59,068 bases of DNA from Dehalococcoidia bacterium. GTDB lineage: Bacteria; Chloroflexota; Dehalococcoidia; Lucifugimonadales; UBA1123. The notes under the pieces were generated by a model. It was given only the letters and a program-made list of their open reading frames with translations, was not told the origin of the DNA and made no database searches. Made by a program: the position numbers and the translations under genes. Position 1 is the stretch's first letter. Each line of letters opens with the position of its first letter. Positions 49,427-59,039 of this stretch are shown piece after piece. Location of the stretch: the NCBI GenBank assembly GCA_009838465.1, contig VXRN01000055.1, forward strand, positions 1-59,068, written 5' to 3'.

Positions 49427-50827
49427 ATGACTGCCAAGACGATGTTCGACAAGATATGGGACGCCCACGTTGTGCGAGAGCAGGAAGGGCAGCCTTCCCT
49501 GTTGTACGTTGACCTTCACCTGGTGCATGAGGTCACATCTCCACAGGCCTTCGAGGGACTGCGAATGTCGGGCCGCAAGGTCCGCAGGCCCGATCTCACC
49601 ATAGCCACCATGGACCATAACACGCCCACCTGGGAACTGAGCCGCCCCCTGGAAGACCCGATTGCCATACAGCAGCTCGACTATCTCGAACGCAACTGCA
49701 ACGAGTTCGGAGTCACACTCTACGACAGGTTCAGTCCCTACCAGGGAATCGTCCACGTCATAGGCCCGGAGCAGGGCTTCACCCAGCCCGGACAGGTCAT
49801 CGTGTGCGGCGACAGTCACACCTCGACGCACGGCGCGTTCGGCGCGTTCGCAATCGGCATCGGCACTTCTGAGGTCGAACACGTTCTTGCCACCCAGACC
49901 CTCCGCCAGTTCAAGCCCAAGACAATGGAGATCCGCGTTGACGGCCCTCTGCCGTTCGGCGTATCTGCAAAGGACGTCATACTCGCGATTATCGGCGAGA
50001 TTGGCGTTGCCGGAGCAACAGGCCACGCCATCGAGTACACCGGCGAGGGCATCCGACAGCTTTCGATGGAAGGCCGGATGACGGTCTGCAATATGTCCAT
50101 CGAGGGCGGAGGTCGCGCCGGAATGGTCGCGCCGGACCAGACTACCTTCGACTATATGCGTGGCAGACCGCAGGTTCCCCAGGGCGACGACTTCGACCGC
50201 GCCTGCGAGGAGTGGAGCAAGCTCGCCTCCGACCCGGGCGCCGAATACGACAAGACGGTCGTCATCAATTCAACCGATCTCGAACCCCACGTCTCATGGG
50301 GCACCAACCCCGGCATGGTCGCGCCGGTTACGGGTCGTGTTCCCGATCCTGATTCGTTCGAGGACGACGGAGAGAAGGAGTCGGCAACCCGCGCACTCGA
50401 GTACATGGGTCTCGAACCGGATACACCCATTCAGGACATACCCCTGGACAGGGTTTTCATAGGCTCCTGTACCAACTCACGCATGGAAGACCTGCGCCTC
50501 GCCGCCGAGGTCGTGAGAGGCAAGAGAGTAGCCGACAGCGTGTACGCGATGGTCGTCCCCGGCTCCGCACTAATCAAGGCACAGGCTGAACAAGAGGGTC
50601 TTGACCGCATATTCACCGACGCGGGCTTCGACTGGCGCGTCGCCGGTTGCTCGATGTGCCTCGGCATGAACCCCGACATCCTCGAGCCCGGCGAACGCTG
50701 CGCCGCCACGTCCAACCGCAACTTTGAAGGACGCCAGGGAGCAGGCGGCAGGACTCACCTCGTCAGTCCTGAAATGGCAGCCGCCTCAGCCATCGCCGGA
50801 CACTTCGTCGACATTAGGGACTGGTAA
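49427..50827 (+). CDS. leuC: 3-isopropylmalate dehydratase large subunit
   Basis: The 466-residue aconitase-family protein has [30 protein letters not shown] and [10 protein letters not shown]; the three Cys of these motifs bind the [4Fe-4S] cluster. It isomerises 2-isopropylmalate to 3-isopropylmalate with a small subunit, LeuD. No leuD follows in this window; the next gene is on the other strand. The start is ATG 49427 with AAGAGGTCAG upstream. Length and motifs identify LeuC rather than homoaconitase, though the families are close. Confidence 0.95.
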   Translation: MTAKTMFDKIWDAHVVREQEGQPSLLYVDLHLVHEVTSPQAFEGLRMSGRKVRRPDLTIATMDHNTPTWELSRPLEDPIAIQQLDYLERNCNEFGVTLYDRFSPYQGIVHVIGPEQGFTQPGQVIVCGDSHTSTHGAFGAFAIGIGTSEVEHVLATQTLRQFKPKTMEIRVDGPLPFGVSAKDVILAIIGEIGVAGATGHAIEYTGEGIRQLSMEGRMTVCNMSIEGGGRAGMVAPDQTTFDYMRGRPQVPQGDDFDRACEEWSKLASDPGAEYDKTVVINSTDLEPHVSWGTNPGMVAPVTGRVPDPDSFEDDGEKESATRALEYMGLEPDTPIQDIPLDRVFIGSCTNSRMEDLRLAAEVVRGKRVADSVYAMVVPGSALIKAQAEQEGLDRIFTDAGFDWRVAGCSMCLGMNPDILEPGERCAATSNRNFEGRQGAGGRTHLVSPEMAAASAIAGHFVDIRDW

Positions 50828-50875
50828 ATAGTATGCGGCGCAGGCCAATCAAGCCCGCGCCGCCTCTCTATTCAG

Positions 50876-52051
50876 TTACTCTCCCCCAAACACCACGTGC
50901 GACCTCATGTAGTCCATGTCCATCTCGATTCCAAGCCCCGGGGTGTCCGGGACATAGAGGTCGCCGTTGCGGATGTCCAGGCCCGGCTCGATGAACACGT
51001 CATATGCGCTGAGATCGTAGCGCGAGGTCTCCAGCTTGTAGAAGTTCGGCGTCGTCATCATCACGTGAGCCCCGGCAAGAACGTTGACCGGCCCGCTCGC
51101 GTCGTGCGGGGACACCGGCACGTAGTACGCCTCAGCCATCGTCGAGATCTTCTTCAGCTCGGTAATGCCGCCTGTCCACGTCACGTCCGGCATTACGAAG
51201 TCCGCGAGGTTGTTCTCGAATATGTTCACGAACTCCCATCGCGTGTGCAGACGCTCGCCGACCGAGATCTTGACTGAAATCTCGCGCCGCACCTGGCGCA
51301 GCGCGCTGTAGCTCTCCACCGGCACCGGTTCCTCGAACCAGTGTATGTCGTGCTTCGCCAACCGGTTGGCGAGTTCGATGGCAGTCGGCACGTTGTACAT
51401 GCCGTGCGCGTCTATGAGTATCTCGATATCCGGGCCAATTGCCTCGCGCACCGCGCCGACTATCTCGTCGGCAGTGGCGATTCCCTCCCGGCTTAGCTGG
51501 CCGTCCATGAAGCCGTCGTTGCCGCCGGGGATGAAGCGCATCATCGGGTCGAACTTGAACGCCTCGTAGCCGGCGTCAATTATCTGCTGCGCGTCGGCTA
51601 TGGCGTCAGGGATGGTGCGGGGCTCGGGCGGATGAGTATAGAGCGCGATCCGGTCCCGGACAGGCCCACCGAGCAGTTCGTAAATCGGCAGACCGAGTTC
51701 CTTGCCCCGGATGTCCCAGAGCGCAATGTCAATAGCGCTTATCATCGCGGTCGTCGCGCCGCGCGTCCCGACGTATGTGAACGAGCGGAATATCCTCTGC
51801 CATAATCGTTCGAACTCGTTGGCGTTCTCACCTGCGAGGAAGTCGCTGACCTGGCCTATCATCGCCACCATTGCGCGATTGGCGACCGGGCCGGGATACG
51901 TCGTCACCTCGCCCCAACCAGTTATGCCCTCGTCCGTATCCACCTGAACGAATACGAGTTGGCGGTCGCGCGCTTCGAGCTTCTGCTCGACGCCCGTTCT
52001 CACCTCCCAGGGGAAGCTGACGAGCCAAGGGGTTACTTTCGTTATCTTCAT
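50876..52051 (-). CDS. Mandelate racemase/muconate lactonizing enzyme family protein
   Basis: The 391-residue enolase-superfamily enzyme has Mg2+ ligands Asp214 (ILIDAHG), Glu240 (HWFEEPV) and Glu266 (SVGERL). The acid/base pair Asp289-His316 (MPDV, SPHDASG) marks the mandelate racemase subgroup. Lys166 (AFKFDP) is the opposite base, in a KxD rather than the classic KxK context. Such enzymes dehydrate or racemise sugar acids and related alpha-hydroxy acids by abstracting the proton beside a carboxylate. The exact substrate is unknown. Expansion of this family is a known feature of marine SAR202. AAGGAGA precedes ATG 52051. Confidence 0.93.
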   Translation of the reverse strand: MKITKVTPWLVSFPWEVRTGVEQKLEARDRQLVFVQVDTDEGITGWGEVTTYPGPVANRAMVAMIGQVSDFLAGENANEFERLWQRIFRSFTYVGTRGATTAMISAIDIALWDIRGKELGLPIYELLGGPVRDRIALYTHPPEPRTIPDAIADAQQIIDAGYEAFKFDPMMRFIPGGNDGFMDGQLSREGIATADEIVGAVREAIGPDIEILIDAHGMYNVPTAIELANRLAKHDIHWFEEPVPVESYSALRQVRREISVKISVGERLHTRWEFVNIFENNLADFVMPDVTWTGGITELKKISTMAEAYYVPVSPHDASGPVNVLAGAHVMMTTPNFYKLETSRYDLSAYDVFIEPGLDIRNGDLYVPDTPGLGIEMDMDYMRSHVVFGGE

Positions 52052-52384
52052 CTTGATGTCTCCTTCAAGTTGCAGGCTAATTGGTCGGCGGTTAGTTCAT
52101 CTCATACTGACGGCCTTTCGTCAAGATGGAACATTTCCTGCTCCCCAACATATTTGCAATCGCACGGACACAGAATAGGACAGGACTGCAACCGCCACGT
52201 GTCATGCGCAACCATGCGAGCGAAGACCGGTTACGCGAAAGCACATCCCAGACGCCATATTGCGCGTCAATTCCCAACCAAATTATACCTTTGCGCAATT
52301 AATAGTTATGTGATAGATTGTGCGCTGGGTAAAACTTTACTCTGGTGGCATTCGATTGGTTCTCTAGAAGGAGAGGATAGAGAT
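52052..52384. other. Divergent intergenic region
   Basis: This 333-bp region separates two divergently transcribed genes. It should hold both promoters. I see no RNA gene, and no -35/-10 pair is convincing. GGAGAGGA at 52369-52376 is the ribosome-binding site of the next gene. A reading frame running through from 51959 has no coding signature before 52385. Confidence 0.5.
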
Positions 52385-53683
52385 ATGGCCAAGAAGGCAG
52401 GCGATTATGTAGAACGTCCGGGCAGAAAGTTTGGAGATGATCCGGTCACCATTCCGGTGCCGGAGGATTTGATGTCGGAACCGGGAATTCCTCAGCGAGA
52501 CAGGGATGTCTCCTTCTTCAGCAGGGAGTATCCCCTCGAGAACATGGCGATAGAAGAGAGCGCGTCCGCCGAGTGGTCCAGAGAGGAACGCGAGAGGTTT
52601 ACCCCAGAGTCCATCGAGTTCTTCAACGAGCACTATGAGACGATGGAGCCCATCGTCGAGTGGGTGAGGACAAGCGGCGAACTGGAGCCGATTGGAACGC
52701 CGACCGACGAGGATGTGACCGAACTCATACGCCAGAAGGCTCTCGAACTCGGCTACGGCGAGGTAGGATTCACCCGCAACGACCCTCATTACGTCTATAA
52801 CACCAGGAAGCCCGAAATTCGCAAGGACCTGCCTCACGCCATCTGTCTCGCTTTGGAGCAGGACTACCGCAAGACGCAGACCATCCCAAGCATGGAGGCC
52901 GAGGACACCCACTTCGGTACATACGCCGACCAGGGTCCGCTCACGATGGAGCTGACCGAGTTCATCCGCACACTCGGATACAATGTGCAGGTATCCGGCC
53001 CCACCTGGCACTACGGCCCGATGATCCCTATGTTCGTCGCCGCTGGCCTCGGACAGCTAGGCGCGAACGGGCAGCTACTGTCGCCGCACTTCGGCTCCAG
53101 GGCGCGCCTGCAGATAGTCTATACCGACGCCAACGTCACCTATGACGAGCCGATTGACTACGGCATCCACAAGTTCTGCCAGGAGTGCAAGGTCTGCGTG
53201 GACCGCTGCCCCGGTCGCGCACTCATGCCTGACAAGGTCTGGTACAGGGGCGTCGAGAAGAACAAGCTCGTCTTCAAGCGCTGCCGCCCGGTCATGACCC
53301 GCTACGAGGGCTGCGGCGTGTGCATGAAGGTCTGCCCAATCCAGAAGTACGGCATGAAGCCCGTCATGGAACACTACATCGCCACCGATGGCGAAATCCT
53401 GGGCAAGGGCACCGACAACCTCGAAGGATTCGAGCTCTCCGACAAGGGCTACTTCGGACCCGGCAAGCTGCCCAGCTTCAAGAGAGACTTCTTCGATATG
53501 CCGCACGGCAGAGCCGAGGACTGGATTCTCATGGAGTTCAGGAACAAGCTCATGGAGAACAAGGTCAAGAACGGCGACGGCGAGAACGAAGACCTGATGT
53601 GGGAAGACTTCCGCAGCAAGATGGAAGAGTCGCTGGAAGGCCGCGAAGTCTCCGTTGACATGGGAATGGACAGGGGCATCTAG
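52385..53683 (+). CDS. Reductive-dehalogenase-like 4Fe-4S protein
   Basis: From ATG 52385 the protein has 432 residues. The C-terminal third carries two ferredoxin-type cluster sites, CQECKVCVDRCPGRAL and a second CGVCMKVCP preceded by a further Cys. The preceding domain contains GPTWHYGPMIPMFVAAGLG and GANGQLLSPHFGSRARL, which resemble the cobalamin-binding nitroreductase-like domain of reductive dehalogenases and epoxyqueuosine reductase (QueG). There is no Tat signal and no partner membrane anchor (RdhB), so a cytoplasmic, perhaps catabolic, dehalogenase-like role is more likely than respiration. Substrate is unknown. The start is supported by GGAGAGGA. A strong GC hairpin follows the stop. 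Confidence 0.85.
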   Translation: MAKKAGDYVERPGRKFGDDPVTIPVPEDLMSEPGIPQRDRDVSFFSREYPLENMAIEESASAEWSREERERFTPESIEFFNEHYETMEPIVEWVRTSGELEPIGTPTDEDVTELIRQKALELGYGEVGFTRNDPHYVYNTRKPEIRKDLPHAICLALEQDYRKTQTIPSMEAEDTHFGTYADQGPLTMELTEFIRTLGYNVQVSGPTWHYGPMIPMFVAAGLGQLGANGQLLSPHFGSRARLQIVYTDANVTYDEPIDYGIHKFCQECKVCVDRCPGRALMPDKVWYRGVEKNKLVFKRCRPVMTRYEGCGVCMKVCPIQKYGMKPVMEHYIATDGEILGKGTDNLEGFELSDKGYFGPGKLPSFKRDFFDMPHGRAEDWILMEFRNKLMENKVKNGDGENEDLMWEDFRSKMEESLEGREVSVDMGMDRGI

Positions 53684-53721
53684 CAGCCATCCCATAACTA
53701 CCAACCACGTACCGGTTGATG

Positions 53722-53748
53722 TAGGGGCGCCCACAAGGGGCGCCCCTA
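53722..53748 (+). terminator. Hairpin terminator
   Basis: TAGGGGCGCCC and GGGCGCCCCTA form a perfect 11-bp stem with a 5-nt loop, 38 bp after the preceding stop. The T-tract is weak. The stem sequence resembles that at 49364-49389, so it may also be a mobile repeat. Confidence 0.65.
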
Positions 53749-53820
53749 ATTGTCCCGAATACCCTCCGATGATAGAATATCCACCACCGCTGGGAGTTTC
53801 GCCCGATTGCGAGATGCGAC

Positions 53821-54522
53821 ATGGCCACCACCGATACACTGACCACAAGACCCAAGCCCGCAGACACCTTCCAACTGCCGGACACGCCTCGACGAGAGCC
53901 TGACGAGATGACCAGTTTCGACTCCCTGCACTCACTCGGCAACTCTCACCACATCATCCGACACCTCGGAAACGAGAAGACCACGCTGGTATTCACGGAC
54001 AAGTACATCTCCCTGAACCCGGCTTTAGGCCCGGATGACCTCAGAAGGAACCCCGACCTGGTCGTCGCGCTCAACGCGGATCGCGAAGCTTTCCTTCGGA
54101 GGAACGGCTACATCATCAGCGAGCAGGGCAAGGCCCCGGACTTTGCGCTTGAGATAGCGTCCAGGAGCACGGCGCACGTTGACGTGGGACAAAAGCGCGT
54201 GGACTATGCGGTCATGGGGATAACCGAGTACTGGCGGTTCGACGAGACAGGGGAGTATTACGGAGCGACGTTGGCCGGGGACAGGCTGGTGGAAGGTCGT
54301 TACGAGCCTATTCCCATCGTGGAGTTGGCCGAGGGTGTGCTGGAAGGGTACATCTCAGTATTGGACTTGAACATTCGCTGGGAGCACGGAGGGCTGGGAT
54401 GGTACGACCCCGCTACCGGACTTCACATAGCTACGTTCGACAGCGAACGCGAGCGCGCGGACAACGCCGAGGCCCGTGTCCTTGAGTTGGAAGCCGAGAT
54501 CAGGCGACTTCGTAGCTACTGA
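53821..54522 (+). CDS. Uma2-family (DUF820) putative endonuclease
   Basis: The 233-residue protein has the Uma2/DUF820 pattern, a PD-(D/E)XK nuclease fold. Key features are NPDLVVAL, the catalytic-type core PDFALEIAS with a following conserved Lys (VGQKRVDYA), and MGITEYWRFDE. A C-terminal helix (SERERADNAEARVLELEAEI) forms a coiled coil typical of this family. Members are expanded in cyanobacteria and Chloroflexota and their biological role is not settled. It is likely a stand-alone gene between a terminator and an amidohydrolase. Confidence 0.88.
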   Translation: MATTDTLTTRPKPADTFQLPDTPRREPDEMTSFDSLHSLGNSHHIIRHLGNEKTTLVFTDKYISLNPALGPDDLRRNPDLVVALNADREAFLRRNGYIISEQGKAPDFALEIASRSTAHVDVGQKRVDYAVMGITEYWRFDETGEYYGATLAGDRLVEGRYEPIPIVELAEGVLEGYISVLDLNIRWEHGGLGWYDPATGLHIATFDSERERADNAEARVLELEAEIRRLRSY

Positions 54523-54578
54523 CTCCCCCCGTGATATACTCCACCCCAGATTAACCAATCTGTGATTCGAGGTGCGCG

Positions 54579-56159
54579 ATGTTTGACGTAATCATAACCG
54601 GAGGTACGGTCGTTGACGGAAGCGGGTCGCCCGGATTCAGAGCTGATGTCGGCATAGTCGCCGAGCGCATAGACGTGATTGGCGATCTGGCACAGGCGGA
54701 GGCGCGCCGCGTAATCAACGCCACCGGACTCACGGTGTCCCCCGGCTTCATAGACACACACACCCACTCGGACGGAGTTCTACTGCTGGATCCTCAGCAC
54801 GCCAACGGGCTGCGGCAGGGCATCACCACTGAGATACTCGGACAAGATGGACTTAGCTACGCGCCGATGTCCGCCGACAACTACAAGACCTACCGGCGAT
54901 ACCTGTCCGGCATACTCGGCGAGCCGCCCGAAGACCTGGATATGTCCAGTGTCGCCGCATTCCGGTCGCACTACCACAAGAAGGTCTCGATAAACACCGC
55001 CTATAACGTTGCACACGGCGCTATTCGCCTCGAGACTGTCGGTTTTCAGGATGTCCCGCTGCGAGGCGAAGCCCTCGACAAGGCTCTCGACCTGGTCCGG
55101 CAGGGCATGGAAGAGGGCGCGGTCGGGTTCGCTACCGGAATGTCCTACCACCCCAATGCATGGAGCGACACCGACGAACTCGTCGCCATCTGCGAGGTGG
55201 TCGCGGAATACGGCGGCGTCTATACGACGCATCTGCGCGACGTGAACACGGACAGGGGATTCGGAGGAGGAGGCGTGCCAGAGGCTCTTGAAATAGGTCG
55301 CAGGTCGGGCGTAAAGGTCCACTTCTCCCATCACCGCACCGACGCATCCACCGCCGGACAGGTGGCGGAGCGAGTGGAGTTGATAGATCAGGCCAAGGCC
55401 GAAGGCGTTGACTGCACTCTGGAACTCTACCCATATCCCACAGGTAGCTCATTTCCGCTAAGTTTCCTGCCCAGCCAGGACCACGTCGGCGGCCCGGACG
55501 AGATCATGCGCAGATTGCGCGACGGACGACTTCGCCGCAGACTGGTCAGGGAGCTGGAAAGCCACCCACGCCGCACACTCCACGACGCCGTGTTTACATA
55601 CATGAAAGTCAACAAAGACCTGGAAGGTATGTGCCTCGCTGACGTAGCCGAGGAACGCGGCCAGAGTCCGGGCGAGACCCTGATTGACCTGCTTGCCGAA
55701 GAGGACGGCCAGGTATGCTACCGGGGCGCTCCGCCCCACAGCGTTCGCGTTTGGGACCAGATAAGCCGCGACGCGATGGACTTCCTGGCGCGTGACGACT
55801 ATATGGTGGGCAGCGACGCGATTCCCATAGGTTCCATGCCGCATCCGAGGGCGTATGGATGCTTCCCTCGCTTCCTCGGACGCCTCCGAAAGAAGCATCC
55901 CGTAATCAGCCTGGAACAGACCATCCAGCGCATGACCGACAACGCCGCCCGGCGCTTCGGACTCAGGCGTCGCGGCCTCATCAGGACGGGCTACTTCGCC
56001 GACATAGTAGTATTCGACGCCGAGCACGTCATAGACAATGCCACCTACGACGACCCTGTCCAGTTCCCCACTGGCATACCCTTCGTACTGGTCAACGGGA
56101 GTGTCGCCGTTGACAACGAACACTGCACCGGAGTGTTGGCTGGACAGGCGGTGCCGTAG
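54579..56159 (+). CDS. D-aminoacylase / N-acyl-D-amino-acid deacylase family amidohydrolase
   Basis: This 526-residue protein starts with MFDVIITGGTVVDGSGSPG and contains the amidohydrolase metal site GFIDTHTHSDG, a later HGAI and the HLRDVN strand, VHFSHHRT, and the terminal VVFDAEHVIDNATY. Length and sequence order match N-acyl-D-amino acid deacylases (D-aminoacylases), which are zinc hydrolases. Dihydroorotase-like relatives share the fold, so the substrate (an N-acyl D-amino acid or related amide) is inferred. GAGGTG lies 5 nt before ATG 54579. Its 3' end nearly meets surE, which is convergent. Confidence 0.9.
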   Translation: MFDVIITGGTVVDGSGSPGFRADVGIVAERIDVIGDLAQAEARRVINATGLTVSPGFIDTHTHSDGVLLLDPQHANGLRQGITTEILGQDGLSYAPMSADNYKTYRRYLSGILGEPPEDLDMSSVAAFRSHYHKKVSINTAYNVAHGAIRLETVGFQDVPLRGEALDKALDLVRQGMEEGAVGFATGMSYHPNAWSDTDELVAICEVVAEYGGVYTTHLRDVNTDRGFGGGGVPEALEIGRRSGVKVHFSHHRTDASTAGQVAERVELIDQAKAEGVDCTLELYPYPTGSSFPLSFLPSQDHVGGPDEIMRRLRDGRLRRRLVRELESHPRRTLHDAVFTYMKVNKDLEGMCLADVAEERGQSPGETLIDLLAEEDGQVCYRGAPPHSVRVWDQISRDAMDFLARDDYMVGSDAIPIGSMPHPRAYGCFPRFLGRLRKKHPVISLEQTIQRMTDNAARRFGLRRRGLIRTGYFADIVVFDAEHVIDNATYDDPVQFPTGIPFVLVNGSVAVDNEHCTGVLAGQAVP

Positions 56160-56166
56160 CCTCTCC

Positions 56167-56952
56167 TCAACAGCTCAGTCCCACGTCCTTTGCCACGCTG
56201 TCTGTCAATTCAGACAGGTCGCCAGAACTCCGGCCCCACACGAATTCAGGGTCAACCGGCGTTATCGAGACCCAGTTGTTGCGGATCGCCCAGACGTCGC
56301 AGCCTTCGGGAGTCTTCTGGTTGGTAGGGCGGTTGTGCTTGATCCAGTAGTGGGAGCGCCAGCCATCGTGGCCGCTCTCGATGGTCTCCAGGTACGCTTT
56401 CGGGCCGAGGGTAGTGGCCTTCACGCCCCGGATGCGATCTTCAGATACATGGGGGACGTTTACGTTGTACAGAATCGGCTCATCCTGGGACTCACCTGAT
56501 AGACGGAGGGCAAGGCTCCTGGCGACACGGGCCGCAGGTCCGTAGTCAACGTCCGTAATCCCGCCGACGGAAACCGCGATGGATGGTATCCCGTGGAAGT
56601 AGCCCCTCAGCGCGCCGCCGAAGGTGCCGGAGTCCAGGACGTCCAACCCCATGTTGGCGCCGTTGTTTATTCCCGACACCAGCAGGTCGAACCGTTCAGG
56701 GAACAGGCTGCCGTCCGCGAGTATCACGCAGTCCGACGGCGTACCGCTGACCGTGTGAGCGGTTACTCCCTCCAGCTTGGATTCCACCTCGTTGACCCTG
56801 AGTATGGTGAGCAGAGTGCGCGACGTGCCCACACCGCTCTGGTCGCGGTCGGGGGCCACCACCGACACTTTGCCGAGGTCTGTCAAGGCTTCAGCCACTG
56901 CCCACAATCCGGGCGCGTCTATTCCGTCGTCGTTCGTAACCAGTATTCTCAA
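56167..56952 (-). CDS. surE: 5'/3'-nucleotidase SurE
   Basis: The 261-residue SurE phosphatase dephosphorylates nucleoside monophosphates using a divalent metal. Landmarks are ILVTNDDGIDAPG with the metal-binding Asp pair, VVAPDRDQSG, SGTPSDCV and VSGINNGANMG. The conserved N-terminus RILVTNDDG fixes the start at TTG 56952. No in-frame ATG lies upstream, and AGGAG occurs 10 nt before it, at the end of the upstream gene. The gene begins 4 bp after the stop of the small DUF gene, so the two are translationally coupled. Confidence 0.96.
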   Translation of the reverse strand: MRILVTNDDGIDAPGLWAVAEALTDLGKVSVVAPDRDQSGVGTSRTLLTILRVNEVESKLEGVTAHTVSGTPSDCVILADGSLFPERFDLLVSGINNGANMGLDVLDSGTFGGALRGYFHGIPSIAVSVGGITDVDYGPAARVARSLALRLSGESQDEPILYNVNVPHVSEDRIRGVKATTLGPKAYLETIESGHDGWRSHYWIKHNRPTNQKTPEGCDVWAIRNNWVSITPVDPEFVWGRSSGDLSELTDSVAKDVGLSC

Positions 56953-56956
56953 GATG

Positions 56957-57250
56957 TCATAGCTCCTGTGTCACGTACCAGCGCATATACTTTGGATTAT
57001 CCATGCTAACGCCCCGGTCGTAGTAGATCTCGAAATGTTTGCCCTCGGTTGTCAGTATCCGGTAGTAGTTCCGGTGATGACGCTGCCACCACCTGTGCTT
57101 GCGTCCGTCGGAGGGGAAGTCGTAGTCCTGCCAGGACGTCATGATTCGCTCGACGCGGTGGGACTCTTTTCCAAACGAAAACGCCAGAGGCTCACGGGTA
57201 TCTGCATCCCGCTCTACGGAGATCTGCTGTCCGAAAAACCTTCTGGGCAT
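56957..57250 (-). CDS. Small DUF6504-like protein
   Basis: From ATG 57250 the protein has 97 residues: RRFFGQQISVERD near the start, HRVERIMTSWQDYDF, then RKHRWWQRHHRNYYRIL and FEIYYDRG. The pattern of conserved Trp, Arg and Tyr resembles DUF6504-type proteins of unknown function found beside DNA repair genes in Actinobacteria and Chloroflexota. This is a resemblance only. A longer frame to 57316 would cross the AAGGGTGAAGGCT repeat at 57258-57278 and is rejected. It is co-oriented with surE, with a 4-bp gap. Confidence 0.65.
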   Translation of the reverse strand: MPRRFFGQQISVERDADTREPLAFSFGKESHRVERIMTSWQDYDFPSDGRKHRWWQRHHRNYYRILTTEGKHFEIYYDRGVSMDNPKYMRWYVTQEL

Positions 57251-57343
57251 TCTCACTGAAGGCTGAGCCTTCACCCTTATTCTCACAAGATGGTTACAGG
57301 CCAGCCGGATTCGCAACTTTGACTTGTTTGTGATGAGTCCAAG

Positions 57344-58546
57344 TTAGAGGCCCGCAAGGAGTGGAGTTTTGGGCCTGAAGATGCCGAACGAACTCGTGTA
57401 GCCGTGCAGGTATGTAGATCCCGATACCTGGCCGATCTCGCCATTGCAGAAGAACCCCGCCAGCGGCAGGTCTCCCACCTTGTCGCGGAACATATCCGTG
57501 TCGTGGTCGGGTCTGCCGTAGAGGTACGACCCGCGCCCGAGACACTGAAACAGCAGCGCGCCCGCGCCGGATTCGGGGGTCTTGTCGTCGGTGTACTGGG
57601 TGAGCATTGCATCCAGGTCGTGCGATGAGGTTTCCGCGTCCCGAAGGTGGAACTGCACTGTCTGGCCTTCTTTCAGAATCTCCCCAACCGCCAGCGCGCC
57701 GCGCCGCGCGTCCACCCCGAGGATGTTCCTTATGAGGAAGTCGCCAAGCTGTGGGTCCTCGTTGAATTCGTCCATGACCACGCCCAGGAACAGAGAGTGC
57801 TGCGCAAGCTGCTGGTCGCGCTCGTCCAACTGCTGGAACGTCTCTCTTAACACCTCGAAGGTGTCCCTGCCGTCCAGTTGCTGGAGCATATTGTGTTCGC
57901 AGGCGGTTATCTGCATCCGCTGTCCGATAGGACGACACCCCTGCGCCACTATCGTATCCACGGCGATATTGCCGTGCAGCGCCAAGCCAACGGCCCCGTA
58001 GTCATAAATTTGGTCGCCAAGGTAGAGCGCATTGGAACCGGGCTGGCGACCGCCTGACGCCAGTCCGCCTATTTTTGCGCCGCGCGGAAAGGCATAGTCG
58101 AATCCCATCAGCAGATGCTCGCCCTGTACGCTGAATGGATCGGTCAGAATCACGAACTGCGGGTCGTCCGCCGCGGAGACGCGAACCATCTCCTCCCACG
58201 CGGAGGGCGGAGCGTCGCCGTCTGGCAGGTCATTATTGTCTATATGAAAGCCTATGATGCTGACATCGGTCAGCACCGCCGCGGTCAGTGACAGCCCGGG
58301 ACGATCTTCCACCTCTCGTCCCGCGCCTATAACGCCACCGCCTGAGCAGCCTATGAGAAAGCACTCGCCGAGCAGTTCGCGCACCAGGCCGGGAAGCTCA
58401 TCATAGCGGGCGGCGTGGTGAGCCGACACGAACGCGACGACCAAGTCGGGCCTCTCGTCGCCCAGCGCGTCCGATATTTGGCCGGCGCACTCTGCGGCGG
58501 CGTACTTCAGAAACCTGTGTTCGGACAGCGCGGATACCCACTTCAT
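57344..58546 (-). CDS. FIST N/C-domain signal protein
   Basis: The 400-residue protein has the FIST N-domain (residues about 25-205; DLVVAFVSAHHA, LIGCSGGGVIGAGREVE, FPRGAKIGGLASGG). The FIST C-domain follows (about 215-385; GCRPIGQRMQITACEHNML, LGRGSYLYGRPDHD, GFFCNGEIGQ). FIST proteins are predicted small-ligand sensors, perhaps of amino acids, and F-box relatives share the fold. No kinase or output domain is attached. ATG 58546 is chosen because GAGGGGAGGG lies 6 nt upstream; a start at 58564 would precede that site. It is divergent from no close gene and lies about 85 bp from the hypothetical gene upstream. Confidence 0.9.
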   Translation of the reverse strand: MKWVSALSEHRFLKYAAAECAGQISDALGDERPDLVVAFVSAHHAARYDELPGLVRELLGECFLIGCSGGGVIGAGREVEDRPGLSLTAAVLTDVSIIGFHIDNNDLPDGDAPPSAWEEMVRVSAADDPQFVILTDPFSVQGEHLLMGFDYAFPRGAKIGGLASGGRQPGSNALYLGDQIYDYGAVGLALHGNIAVDTIVAQGCRPIGQRMQITACEHNMLQQLDGRDTFEVLRETFQQLDERDQQLAQHSLFLGVVMDEFNEDPQLGDFLIRNILGVDARRGALAVGEILKEGQTVQFHLRDAETSSHDLDAMLTQYTDDKTPESGAGALLFQCLGRGSYLYGRPDHDTDMFRDKVGDLPLAGFFCNGEIGQVSGSTYLHGYTSSFGIFRPKTPLLAGL

Positions 58547-58631
58547 CGCCGACCCTCCCCTCAATGACCATCGGTTTGCGGACTCCTATTGTATCAGGAT
58601 GGGCATAAGTCGGCATATGGCTGGGTCGGGG

Positions 58632-59039
58632 TCAGCCGTCGTCGTACTCGTTGCGGTCCTTTCTCGTGGGTATCTTGACGCCGGACTCTCTCCACGCGAT
58701 CTGCTGCTCAATCCTCGCATTGAATCTCGCTGAGCCTATCCTGGCATGTTCTTCGGTGATTACCGGTCTGGGCTGTTTGTTGATGATGTCCCACATAGCG
58801 TAGCTGGGCTTGTATGTAGTCGGAGGCTCTTCCTCCAGTTCGGAGGGATCGAGGTTTTCCGCTATTTCCTTTGCGATGGCCACGAGATCAACGGGTTCTT
58901 CGTCAATTTTCAATTCGGAATTATCAGTTATCAATTGGGTATTTTCGGTTGAGTCGGTTTCGGGGCGCACTTCGGGCGTGGTGGGGCCTGGGGCTTGCTG
59001 GGTTCCCGCTTTCGGAGACCTTTGCATAACCAAGGTCAT
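58632..59039 (-). CDS. Hypothetical protein with repeat-derived linker
   Basis: The 135-residue frame has a low-complexity N-terminus (Pro, Thr, Ser) and a middle part encoded by an AATTGATAACTGATAATT motif shared with intergenic repeats at 16901 and 46568. A plausible C-terminal unit follows (VDLVAIAKEIAENL, SYAMWDIINKQPRPVITEEH, then EQQIAWRESGVKIPTRKD). The C-terminal part could be a real small protein, similar in style to short Chloroflexota proteins with IWRESGVKIP-like tails, but no family is identified. The gene could start beyond the window edge or closer to residue 45. Confidence 0.4.
   Translation of the reverse strand: MTLVMQRSPKAGTQQAPGPTTPEVRPETDSTENTQLITDNSELKIDEEPVDLVAIAKEIAENLDPSELEEEPPTTYKPSYAMWDIINKQPRPVITEEHARIGSARFNARIEQQIAWRESGVKIPTRKDRNEYDDG

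Noticed and set aside
51959..52384. Long N-terminal extension of the reductive-dehalogenase-like gene
   Set aside because: The first 142 codons overlap the opposite-strand gene and the intergenic region. The ribosome-binding site is before 52385.
57251..57316. 22-residue extension of the DUF6504-like protein
   Set aside because: It crosses the AAGGGTGAAGGCT repeat. The family-like sequence begins at MPRRFFG.
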